From contig NC_088295.1 in NCBI RefSeq assembly GCF_032854445.1, forward strand, positions 9,471,385-9,535,384: a stretch of 64,000 nucleotides of DNA. Reading direction: 5' to 3'. This document shows positions 29,051-40,000 of the stretch, piece by piece (the first letter of the stretch is position 1; each line of letters begins with the position of its first letter). Origin of the DNA: Liolophura sinensis (Eukaryota; Mollusca; Polyplacophora; Chitonida; Chitonidae). The position numbers and the translations under genes are program-made. Below the pieces are notes generated by a model. The model saw only the letters and a list, made by a program, of their open reading frames with translations, was not told the origin of the DNA and ran no database searches.

Positions 29051-31603
29051 GAAATACTTAAATATACATTTAAGAACCAATTTCCGGTATCATGTATACC
29101 TTCTACGTTCTATTTCAGATGCAAAAACATACAACAAAACCTCAACTGTTCGCGTGTCTGTGACCTGCTGAACACGTCTGGTAGAACTAGACCATTCAAG
29201 CTATAAAACTTGCACGGTGATGTTCAAGTCATTTTGGCAATACCAACAATATCTTCAATAGAGACATAAAAAGTCGGTTTTTCTATCTGTAGTGGTCATT
29301 AGGAAACCTGACAAACTTTCTACCAGTATAGAGCTCCTGATGGGCGTTTCATATCCACCTACAAGGTCTCTGGAGGGTTTCTCTGAATTGAAGTCGCTAA
29401 GCACGGTTCCGTGTTTGCCCAGCGCCAGAGACTTTGATGAAGAAGTCATATGAACCATCAGCATTGCCAAAGTCCGTGTCCGGAAAACTACTAAGTTCTT
29501 CTACTAACCAGCAGAGGTTGCTGAAATAAATGGAAAACTAAAAGAGGGATAACGGGAAATGAGGGTACACAGACGTTATGAAAGGTGTGGATATTGAAGG
29601 ACGGAGTTTTGGCAAAATGAGGAAAATGATCTAGATGAAATCGATTTGTGAACTCGACATAACGACCAGGTGTGTTCACCGAATCCTTGACTATTCAGAA
29701 CATCAGGTCTAAATTTTGTAACCTACGTTTTGTTCTGTTATTTCATTCGGAAAAAACTCAACAAACCCGATCAAATTTATCCACGTCCCCCACTCACTTC
29801 CTCTTCGCTAACCGTCTCCCACAGACAACGCACCCTTCCAGCAGAAATCCAGCTAGTCTCGATCACTATCTCTTACGGCCTCTAGTCTTTTCTTACACCA
29901 AGTCGGAATTAAATGTCAACGGTAGTAAATGATTTATTTACTTTGCAAATTCCGTGCCTAACCCATAGCATATAGGATGTACAAAATATACCTGGCGACT
30001 TGTGATGAATAGACCATGCAATGGTTTTCCCTATAGACTAGTGTTTCCTGTGAATGGACTTTTGTGAGGGCTTTCTCTCCGACTGGAGTTTTCCTTTAAT
30101 GCCAATTTCATCTGACTTCTACCTGCCCTACGGCATTCACAATACCCAACATCACCCGCCCACCCCATTACATGAACACCTCAGTTCCCAACACATGCAC
30201 ACAGGTAAGCTGTGAGTAAAATAAATTCATATTTATCGCCCTCCTCCACCCCCCCCCCCCTCCACCCCCCGAATGAACGAACTTAGGGGGAATGCTGAAA
30301 TAACTCTGCCCATACATAGTATACATGTTGCCTATTATCTGAACGTGTACATTCTTAAGTTTAATAGCAATCAGGCCCCCCCTCCCTTTTTAGGACTTTG
30401 CGTCATAGTGCTTTTCCACGTATTCAGATTTTGTCCACGTAACCCTTCCTAAAGTACTGAACCTATTTCCTACTTGTCATATATCTTCTTACTCAAGTTT
30501 AATTACAATCGGGTAATTATTTTCAAAATATCAAACAAATTTATATCTTTCATCAAATACTGGCAGCACAGAATATGTACAAAAGTCACTAAAGGACACA
30601 TCATCTGACAAACAAGTCAAATCAAACATGTGTATATGTGGCCTCCGCATTAGTCCACCCTTCACCGTAAGACTGTGGAGTCCCGGGCACTGTTCCGTGC
30701 CACGATTTGCTACAAGCCAGACGCGGCGTATCGGACACACACACGCTCGACTGACTAGTACAGTCCACCCACAGTAACAACAGATTAGCCACCTGTGATG
30801 ACAGCTTTCCCGCCGGTGTGCTTTCCTTGGTAAGAATAAGGTACATGGCTGATACAACCAGACTAATAGAATCGATCTACAGAGCCATTCAATGAACACG
30901 GATTAGGCTCCTGAACACAATGTATGGAACTGCCATGAACAGAGCGACCTGATCCACTCGCACCTTGTCTGATAGCTCGAACATCTGATCGAGGTCTATG
31001 TACGAAACGACGGGTCACACAGTTTTCATCCCCTGTGGCTGAGCATTTGTGCCTTGCTAAATCCCAGATCAAACTGTGTGATTCAACCCTTGTCTGATAC
31101 TGAAAGCTCATGTCACAGCCTGTCAAGCTATATGACATTCTATATCTGACAATGAAAGACATGTTCACAGAGCGCAAAACTGTGTGACACCTTTATCTTT
31201 ATTTATTTATTATCAGTCATTTTTTACTGATTGAAACCTTGGGTCAGAGTGAAATCTGTTTTTGTCTGATATTGAAACCACGGATGACAGGGTGCCATTC
31301 TGTGACACAGTCTTTGATATTGGAACCACGCATGAAAGCGTATTGTTCTGTTGGTTGGTTGATTTGTTGAAGCTATTGTCTCCATTCAGCTGAATGATGT
31401 GCGCCACAAACAATACAAGGGCATGAAGTGAAAGAATGCATGCAAGATAAGAAGCGGTCAAATGAGGACTACATACATGCAGGAAAAACAATGAGGAGGT
31501 CCTACGCGTATTATTCTGTGACACAGTCTTTGTCTGATAATGTCTCGCGAACTCGAGAGTCAAGATTGACAAAAACCGCACGTAAAACATCGCACGGTTT
31601 TCC
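29051..31603. other. No recognised gene; C runs and a loose repeat
   Basis: C-rich runs at 30249-30268 and about 30375-30387. From 31060 to 31545 a degenerate phrase (GTCTGATA-TGAAA ... GTGACACAGTCTTTG) recurs at uneven spacing. Short frames show no domain. Confidence 0.5.
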
Positions 31604-31969
31604 CTAATCTCGATCCACGGGTTTTATAACGGGACGCGCAAGTCGAGATCTCGAGAAAGCCAGATTAGATAAACCGCGTAATATTATTGCTAATCTCGCG
31701 CAGTTTGTCAAAAATCGAGCGACAATAGCTTAAAAAACCTCGTAGATTTCGCTATTTTCACATTCTCGAGTTTTCAACTCGCGCTTCCTGTCTCAAAACC
31801 CACTGGTCGACAAAACGAGAGTACTAAAAAACCGCGCGATATTTGTAGTTATTCTTGCGCGGTATTTAGGAAACTGCTCAAGATTAGCAATAATATCGCG
31901 GTTTCACTAATCTCGCATTCTCGAGTTCTCGTACTCGCGCGTCCTGTAATAAAACCCGCTGGTCGAGAT
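31604..31969. mobile_element. Fold-back/MITE-like element with about 65-bp inverted ends
   Basis: 31604-31668 and 31907-31969 are inverted copies of a motif with CTCGAGTTCTCG-CTCGCGCGTCCTG then AAAACCCGC-GGTCGAGA. A third copy lies inside (about 31761-31810) in the same orientation as the right arm, and a part copy at about 31986-32035. The block is CpG-rich, unlike its surroundings. No coding frame. Confidence 0.7.
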
Positions 31970-32078
31970 TTTTTACGCCCGATTTTTGTTGATCTCGACT
32001 CTCGAGTTCTCGACCCGCGTGTCTTAAAAGACGCAGCTACAGAACGCGAGTGACTGCATCCGTTTTCCATAGAATAGT

Positions 32079-32133
32079 ACACACACACACGCACAAGCGC
32101 GCGCACACATACGCACATACACACACACACTGA
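32079..32133. repeat. (AC)n / (ACGC) microsatellite
   Basis: ACACACACACACGCACAAGC followed by further CA/CG dinucleotides. Confidence 0.95.
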
Positions 32134-32522
32134 CATCTTGAGAACAAATATCCATACAAATAATACTGAGATGCTGAACAGAAATATCCATACAAATAAT
32201 ACGTAAAGGTTGGTATACTGTATTTTACGTAGAGATTACCTAGTTCGAATAATTTCTCATCAGAAAAACTTAAGTATTTAAGTACTGCCGCCAACTGACG
32301 TATCATACCGAAGCGACTAGACATAACACCCCACCCAGTCACATTATACTGACACAGGACCAACCAGTCATGTTTCCTTACTCTAACCTTTCAGTGCTGA
32401 GGGCCAAACGATCACCAACGTGGCGGCCACCCAGGCTATCTCTTAAGTGTTGGTATCATTTAAGGCCGTTATATGCTTCTTAAAGTACATTTTGACATAC
32501 CAAATTTAGGTGAAGTTTAATG

Positions 32523-32788
32523 TTTATTTATTTATTTGATTGGTATTTTACGCCGTACTCAAGAATATTTCACTTATACGACGGCGGCCAGCATTATGGT
32601 GGGAGGAAACTGGGCAGAGCCCGGGATTGGGGGGCCCCATGGCCATCCGCAGGTTGCTGTCAAACCTTCCCACTTACGGCCGGAGAGGAAGCCCACCTGG
32701 ACTTGAACTCACAGCGACAGCATTGGTGAGAGGCATCTGGGTCATTACGCTGCGCTAGCGCGCTAACCAACTGAGCCACGAGGCCCCC
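32523..32788 (-). mobile_element. tRNA-derived SINE, full length
   Basis: Tail complement (TTTATTTATTTATTTGATTG), body, B box (GGACTTGAACTCACAGCGAC on plus) and A box with CTGAGCCACGAGGCCCC at the end. Carries a small GGATTGGGGGG insertion in the body. Confidence 0.92.
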
Positions 32789-32937
32789 ATAATATTTATA
32801 AATAATGCTAGGAGGTTGACCAGAAAAGTTTTTTCAGAGACCCTATGAGGGTGAAAATTGGCTGTTCTTCCCCTTGTTAATACATCTACTAAAACCGAGG
32901 CCAGTATTGATGGAAGTTGAAATTATCTAACTTTAGC

Positions 32938-33088
32938 ATGTGGGAAGGTCTGCCAGGAACCTGTGGATGGTCGTGTGTTTCCCCCCGGGGCTTTGTACGG
33001 TTTCACCCCACCATAATGCTGCCTGCCGTCGTATAAGTGAAATATTCTTGAGCACGGCATAAAACACCATCAAATAAATGAATAAATA
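32938..33088 (+). mobile_element. SINE, 5' truncated
   Basis: It begins at GTGGGAAGGTCTGCCAGGAA in the body and ends AAAACACCATCAAATAAATG. The tRNA-like head is missing. Confidence 0.88.
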
Positions 33089-33139
33089 TCTAACTTTAAA
33101 AATTCAAAATTTTTCAGACAGTGACCTAAAGCCTGCTTT

Positions 33140-34190
33140 TCTTCAAGTTTATGTACATCCTCCTCCTTGATAATGTATGATTGTTGTCTGCGTCGGCTCC
33201 TTGATAATGTATTGTTAAAGTCTCCAGCGACTCCTCGATGTTGTGTGGTTAATGTCTGCGTTGACTCCTTGATAATGTATGGCTGATATCTACGTCGAAT
33301 CCTCGATAATGCATTGTTAATGTCTCCATTGGCTCCTCGATGATGTGTGGCTAATGTCTCTATCGGCTCCTTGATAATCTGAGGTTAATGTCTGCGTCGG
33401 CTCCTCGATAATGTAAGGTTTATGTCTCCATCCGTTCCTCGATAAAGTATGGTTAATGTCTCCATCGGCTCCTCGAAAATGTGCGGTTAATGCCTTCATC
33501 GGCTCCTCCTTAATGTGTGGTTGATGTCTGCGTCGGCTCCTCGATAATGTAAGGTTTATGTCTCCATCCGTTCCTCGATAAAATATTGTTAATGTCTCCA
33601 TCGGCTCCTCGAAAATGTGTGGTTAATGCCTTCATCGGCTCCTCCTTCATGTGTGGTTGATGTCTGCATCGGTTCCTCGATAACGTACGCTTCATGTCTC
33701 CATTAGCTCCTCGATAGTGCATGGTTAATGTCTCCATCGGCTCCTCGATGATGTGTGGTTAATGTCTGCGTTGGCTCCTCGATACGGTATGGTTGATGTC
33801 TGCGTCGGCTCCTCGATAATGTGTGGTTAATGTCTACATCGGCTCCTCGATAATGTATGGTTGATGTCTGCGTCGGCTCCTCGATAAAGTATGGTTAATG
33901 TCTACATCGACTTCTTGATAATATATGGTTAATGTCTGCGTCGATTCCTCGATAATGTGTGGGTAATGTCTGCGTCGACTCCTCGATAATGTGTGGTTAA
34001 TGTCTGCGTCGACTCCTCGATAATGTATGGTTGATGTCTGCAACGGCTCCCTCGATAAAGCATGGTTAAATTCTCCACCGGCTCCTCGATAGTGTATGAT
34101 CAATCTCTGCGTTGGCTCCTCGATGTTGTGTGGTAAATGTCTACCTCGGCTTTCTCAATAATGTATGGTTTATGTCCCCATCGGCAGTAT
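33140..34190. repeat. 34-bp minisatellite, about 31 copies
   Basis: Unit TCGGCTCCTCGATAATGTAT plus GGTTAATGTCTGCG, imperfect. The minus-strand frames with RGADGDINHTLSR-type repeats come from the 102-bp (three-unit) period. Confidence 0.95.
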
Positions 34191-35493
34191 GCTGTTTTCC
34201 ATGTGGGTTTTGTTCATCGGAAACAGACTTTTTTTAATTATTCCTTTTTGTCTGAATGATGTAATAACCACAGAGCAAATTTCTCTTCCTCGTAAACAGT
34301 ATTAACTGTGGTGAAGTCAAGTGGGCGTTTATCTTGGCCTATAGCTGCTCACTGACCACGCACTGGCCTTGGTCCGCGGCTGTTAATAAGAGATCTTATT
34401 TTGTCAGCATCAGTAATAGAGTTAATGCGTGGTGGGAATAGTAGGGACGAACAGGTTCCGGCGTGAGAGGATTGTTTTAATTATTCATACTGGCTTCTCT
34501 ATGGAGACCTTAGTACCAACTGAGAAGACCAGTTCCAGCAACAGAATGATGTGTGAGGACTTAATAGGGTGCAAATGTTCCATCTTGTACTGACCGTCCC
34601 TTATGACTGCGCTTTTGTAATGGTTTGTAAGTTCAACCGTTCACTTACGGTTACACAGAAGTTTTAAGGATCATAGCTCTTTATCACACTTTGCACGGCC
34701 TCATCCTATTTACTTGTGTTTTACAGAACTGGAAGCGTATTCCTGTGTATCAATATCAAAAACTTCAAGTGCTTCTTGTTTTAGCCAATAAAAGCTGAGC
34801 TGTGTCATAAGATACGGGAACAGAGACGATTTTTTATGGAACTGCGATGCTCGACCATGTCTACCTCGTTGGTTCAGATGGATGTCAAGCACCGAGTTAT
34901 GCGCTTCAGTTGGTAAGGTTTTGGAGCTGTATACTGGATTCTCTTTGTCTACTGCTTGAACAGCCTGGTGATTATGTGATTTTGTGGAGCGATGAGTAGA
35001 AGCCTGACAATTCCCCAGTCTGTTGTTCTGGCTCAAAACACATGGCTTCTCACCAGTCACATTTGATCTCTCCGCCTGACTATAATTCTGGAAGACTCAG
35101 CCGATAAAACTCTACAGAGCTGGAAGAATGAAAACGAGTCGTATTGAAAATATTATCCACCTCAAAGCGGAGAATCTAAATGCGTTAAACCCGAAGAAGC
35201 CAACATTTTAACATCATTTTAACTATAATTGCCTCCTAAAAAAACAAATTAACTCAAAGAAGTGTTATACTTCTTTCGGTAGTCTTCATTTATCAATGTT
35301 TATGTTTACAAATCGGAAATCAGAATCCTTTATTTTCTTCTTTTTTTTTACAGTTTGGAAAAATCTTTTCCTTCTCTCGCGGAAGGCTTTTTCACGCACA
35401 CTATACATTTATATTCTATGGGCACATTTTCTGTTCTGCTCCATTTTCATGTATACTTCCGCTTTATTAAAATGTTTCTTTACAAACAATGTC
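34191..35493. other. No recognised gene
   Basis: Single-copy-looking DNA. A minus-strand frame at 34710-35060 (116 codons) has a protein-like look in places but no known domain; left unassigned. Confidence 0.45.
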
Positions 35494-35745
35494 GGGGCCT
35501 CCGTGGCTCAGTCGGTTAGCGCGCTAGCACAGCGTAATGACCCAGGAGTCTCTCACCAATGCGGTCGCGGTGAGTTCAAGCCCAGTTCATGCTGGCTTCC
35601 TCTCCGGCCGTACGTGAGAAGGTCTGACAGCAACCTGCGGATAGTCGTTGGTTTCCCCCGGGCTCTGCCCGGTTTCCTCCCACCATAATGCTGGCCGCCG
35701 TCGTATAAGTGAAATATTCTTGAGTACGGCGTAAAACACCAATCA
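35494..35745 (+). mobile_element. tRNA-derived SINE, best-preserved copy
   Basis: The head GGGGCCTCCGTGGCTCAGTC has a perfect A box (TGGCTCAGTCGG), and a B box follows (GAGTTCAAGCCC), both internal RNA polymerase III promoter parts. The body runs to CGTAAAACACCAATCAA. Short CAATGT sequences on both sides may be the target duplication. No AATAAA tail is left. Amplification depends on LINE enzymes acting in trans. Confidence 0.95.
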
Positions 35746-36159
35746 ATGTTGCCATTCGCCATTACCAGATGTAATGTACCATTGTTTGAAATATGTTTTA
35801 CTTAATCGTATGTACCAATGGTATCAATGTCATTTACAGAAAATTTCCGCAGTGCGTGATCAGCGTCCATGTTTTAAGCAGATTACTGATAGTAAGACCC
35901 GTTCGTGACAAAGGTAGTTAGTGAACCTCCCGGTTTCCCGAGACCGCAGGATATATAATCTTACGTCCACAAGTCTGGCCCACATAAAACTGGCTGTACT
36001 AAGCAGCAGTATTGACTTGCTGCGGACAGACGGCGGGAACGGGCCATAGCTCAAACAGGCTTCTCTCTAGCTCTCATTCTAAGCACGTTATTGTCATTTT
36101 ATATTGGACATTTACTATAAAACAATACAAATCTGGAAAGCGGTGGTTGTGACATCTAG

Positions 36160-36368
36160 TTGACTGAGCGAGATTGAGTGAGTGGGTGAGAAAGTGAGTT
36201 GATGAGTTAATAAATGAAGGGATGGGAGAGTGAGTGAGTGAATGAGTAAGAAGGAGAAAGGCTAAATGTATGAGTGAGTGAGGGAATGACTGAATGAATG
36301 AATGAGTGGGTGAGTGAGTGTTATGCGAGTGAGGGAATGACTGAATGAATGAATGAATGAATGAAGTG
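36160..36368. repeat. GAGT/GAAT simple repeats
   Basis: Stretches of GAGTGAGTGA and GAATGAATGAATGAATGA lead into the 32-bp array. Confidence 0.9.
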
Positions 36369-37045
36369 AGTCGATGTAGGTATGAGGGGGATGATACGTG
36401 AGCATGAGTATGGGAGAATGAGATGATAAGTGAGCATAAGTATGGGAGAATGGGATGATAAGTGAACATAAGTATGGGAGAATGGGATGATAAGTGAGCA
36501 TAAGTATGGGAGAATGGGATGATAAGTGAGCATAAATATGGGAGAATGGGATGATAAGTGAGCATAAATATGGGAGAATGGGATGATAAGTGAGCATAAG
36601 TATGTGAGAATGGGATGATAAGTCAGCATAAGTATGGGAGAATGGGATGATAAGTGAGCATATGTATGTGAGAATGGGATGATAAGTGAGCATGAGTATG
36701 GGAGAATGAGATGATAAGTGAGCATGAGTATGGGAGAATGGGATGATAAGTCAGCATAAGTATGGGAGAATGGGATGATAAGTCAGCATAAGTATGTGAG
36801 AATGGGATGATAAGTCAGCATAAGTATGGGAGAATGGGATGATAAGTGAGCATAAGTATGTGAGAATGGGATGATAAGTGAGCATGAGTATGGGAGAATG
36901 GGATGATAAGTGAGCATAAGTATGGGAGAATGGGATGATAAGTGAGCATGAGTATGTGAGAATGGGATGATAAGTGAGCATGAGTATGGGAGAATGGGAT
37001 GATAAGTGAGCATAAGTATGGGAGAATGGGATGATAAGTGAGCAA
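36369..37045. repeat. 32-bp minisatellite, about 21 copies
   Basis: Unit GATGATAAGTGAGCATAAGT plus ATGGGAGAATGG, highly regular. The minus-strand frames (LSSHSPILMLTYHPI...) come from the 96-bp three-unit period and are not genes. Confidence 0.97.
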
Positions 37046-40000
37046 GTGAATGCAAGCTCTATTAATTGTTTGCACTATATAGTCAATTAACTAGTTAGGT
37101 TGTTACTGAGTCATGATTAATTGATGCAATGACGGCATGTTTACTCTTCATGCCTAGACCACAAAAATGTCAGAACACTGTTGTAATACCTGTGGGATGT
37201 TTGAACACAGTAAGGTGTGATCGTCATTATACGGCAGTCTTTTGGAGGCCCCTGGAACGCCGTGAGGTGTGACCGGTCCGTTCTGCTTAACAAGCGCCGG
37301 GTAAAAATGCCCCGTAATACATCAACATTCCACCCATCTGCCGAGATCTCATGCAAGCAGTGCCAAAGTTAATCAGAAAAGAAAAATGACTGCATTAAAA
37401 CACACGTTCTGTGTTGAGGCAGTGTTCATTACACCAGTATTCCCTGGATGGGAGAACACAGAGTTCAGTGGTGGAAAAATATCGTTCAAGAAAACACTGA
37501 GCTATGAGTGGACACATTTTATGCCATACAGGCATATACATCCATTATAGACAAAATTAAAACTAATTAAGATTTTAATACTCTTACAAATTATTTGTCT
37601 CATTATAAAGTATATCACTGATTCCATTATCGTTCAAAGATACCAAGAACGTGACGGTTATATTGTAACGTTTGCATTATATATTTTTTATTATTATACC
37701 TCATAGGGCTATTCTCCGTTTGATCGAGGAACAGTCACAGGATATTCCACAACGCATTATGTACAACGATCACGCTCATGAGGAATGCAACGTCATGCCC
37801 ACAAAGTAATATCCCCTGTTCATGAGACAATATCCAACGACCTCTTGTTGTTATCCAACGAACACCTGCGTTGATTCCACGGCAGTTATCTCCCTTTGTT
37901 GGCTCTCCGACGTCTGCATGTTCGTAAATATACGAACATATTGTATTATATTTATACGAATATACGTTATAGCTCCATTATCGACATACAAATCCGGCGA
38001 TTTAAACACAACCCGAAGAGGTACACTGCTTTTTCGGTATAATTAAAACATATGGTGCATACTGCGGGATGGGATATGAGGAATTGTCAGTTCTCGACAA
38101 GTGATATTCAACCCGAGCTTCGCCCTCGTTGAATATAAAGACAATGCCTATTTTTGAATCGCTGTCAGCGTTCTTGTATCCGTTGGATTTGTATAATTTT
38201 CAGCTTTCCCAGTAGTCTGAGTATTTCTGCAGAGCTTTCCTGGTGTTATTATGTACAACTATGCCTTACTGGTTGCTAGCGATGTCGTAAAAAGTGACCA
38301 ATTCCAAAATAAACGGTCATTTTGTTTTCGACACGAAAGGACGGTCATGTGACTTCCAACTTCCGACCCGTCTTATAGAATATCCCATTCGACAGAATGC
38401 ACTGTCTGTATAACATTCATATTCCGATTTAACGTCGTGTTCAAAATGATTATAGTGTACAACATTATGAGAGATCCTCTCCACTCCTTTCCCGCCCCAG
38501 CATTAACAACTACAGCCGTCAACATACTATCGTCGTGGGTAAAGGAATACCCGCTGCGCAGACTTAACATTTTATCCTATTCAGAGTAGCTACAAGATTA
38601 TTTATGTGTTAGATAAAGAAAATATTAAAGTCTTATCTCCAGTAATTACGACTGACACGAAACATAAAACGGCCCTGTTATAGATAAAGCTACATGTGAA
38701 CGGAAGTGAGGAAAGCCAATCAAATCCGATCCCCACATAGAACCATACATCATCAGTAACGTTCTAATTTACCGCGGGGTAAAAACACGATTTAATTCTA
38801 TAAACAAAAATTATTTCGCATTTAATATATTATATCTGCTGTTAACAAAAGCTTATGAAATGTTTTAGCGTGGCCTCACTACAGGGAGAAGAATGCCGTT
38901 TATCTTCTGTTGACAGCCATATTTATTCATAAGGTGAAAAGGCCGGGCTGCTCTCCACGGAATCCTTCACAACCAGGAAATGAAGGTTAACTAGGAGCAG
39001 TTTTGGATTTATGATTGGGTTTCACAGCTGTCACTGAAGTCTTTCCAAGACATGCAATAAAAAATTAGTTTGAAGAGTGTGATTTGGAACTCTTCTTAGC
39101 AAGCCCTTGGGGAACCAAAGGTCGAAGGTGAAGCCGCCAGTTTCTCCGTTGTCTAATTCTATCTATTTGCTCAGAGCAGAAAGTCGTTAAAACCTTTGTT
39201 GCTCTAGGGATCACATTTCCATAGTGCGTAATGAAGTAGGCATTCAGGACACTGTGATTAAAACGACTGCTATTCGTTGAGATAGCAGGCATAGACAAAG
39301 GTCACACAACATTTTTTTGTGTATCGGTGTTATAATCATTTATATATTTATTTTACTCCTATTTTACTCCTATTTTGGCCCTATTTTTCGCAGTTCTCAT
39401 ACATACTTCAAGAGTATTAGGGCAGGTTCATTTGTGAATTTGCTGACACTGAACCTGGACCCACTGGGAACCATTCGAACACAGGGCCACAGTTGATAAA
39501 GACAAAGCGAATTCGAACACCCCTACACAAAGCGCTAATGCTCTGAAACAGAGCAGTCTATATAAAACACTGTTGGCAAAGGACTGTCAGTATGATATTA
39601 ATAAGCTTTCTTCCGGAACTCTGTGCTCTGTCTGTTAGCACATTTACCTACGTCATTAATGTTTTCAATGCATGGGACATTAAGCTTTGCGCTGTTTTCC
39701 TCACCTAAAAGCAATTGGTGTTTTGTTTCAGTTTGGCATGTTTTTGTTTTTGTTTTTTGGACTTCTCTGCGGTTGTTCGAAGATGTTCGTTTGCCATTGA
39801 AAAAGCCTAAGGGTACTAAGGCCTTGCACCCAGGTCTAAGTAACTTTTGATAAATGTGGGAGGCTGTGGCTTGGTCGATACAAACCTCGCCACAAATCAC
39901 TCCTCGCACGGATATTTCAGCCCCAGTTCAAGAATAATACTTTCCTTAAACATAGCCTGTGGAATCATCTCCCCATACGGCCTTTTAGGTGTTTCACTTC

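Noticed and set aside
30531-31177. Overlapping minus-strand frames of 74 to 122 codons
   Set aside because: Stop-poor by chance; no domain, and they overlap each other in different frames.
33317-34103. Minus-strand frames with RGADGDINHTLSR repeats resembling a repetitive protein
   Set aside because: They arise from the 34-bp array; the reading depends only on a 102-bp period and is interrupted where units vary.
35494-35590. A tRNA gene suggested by A and B boxes
   Set aside because: The cloverleaf does not close, and the same sequence recurs many times with a body and tail, so it is a SINE head.
36074-37075. Several overlapping minus-strand frames with LSSHSPILMLTYHPI repeats
   Set aside because: Products of the 32-bp array read in three frames; no start context and no non-repeat domain.
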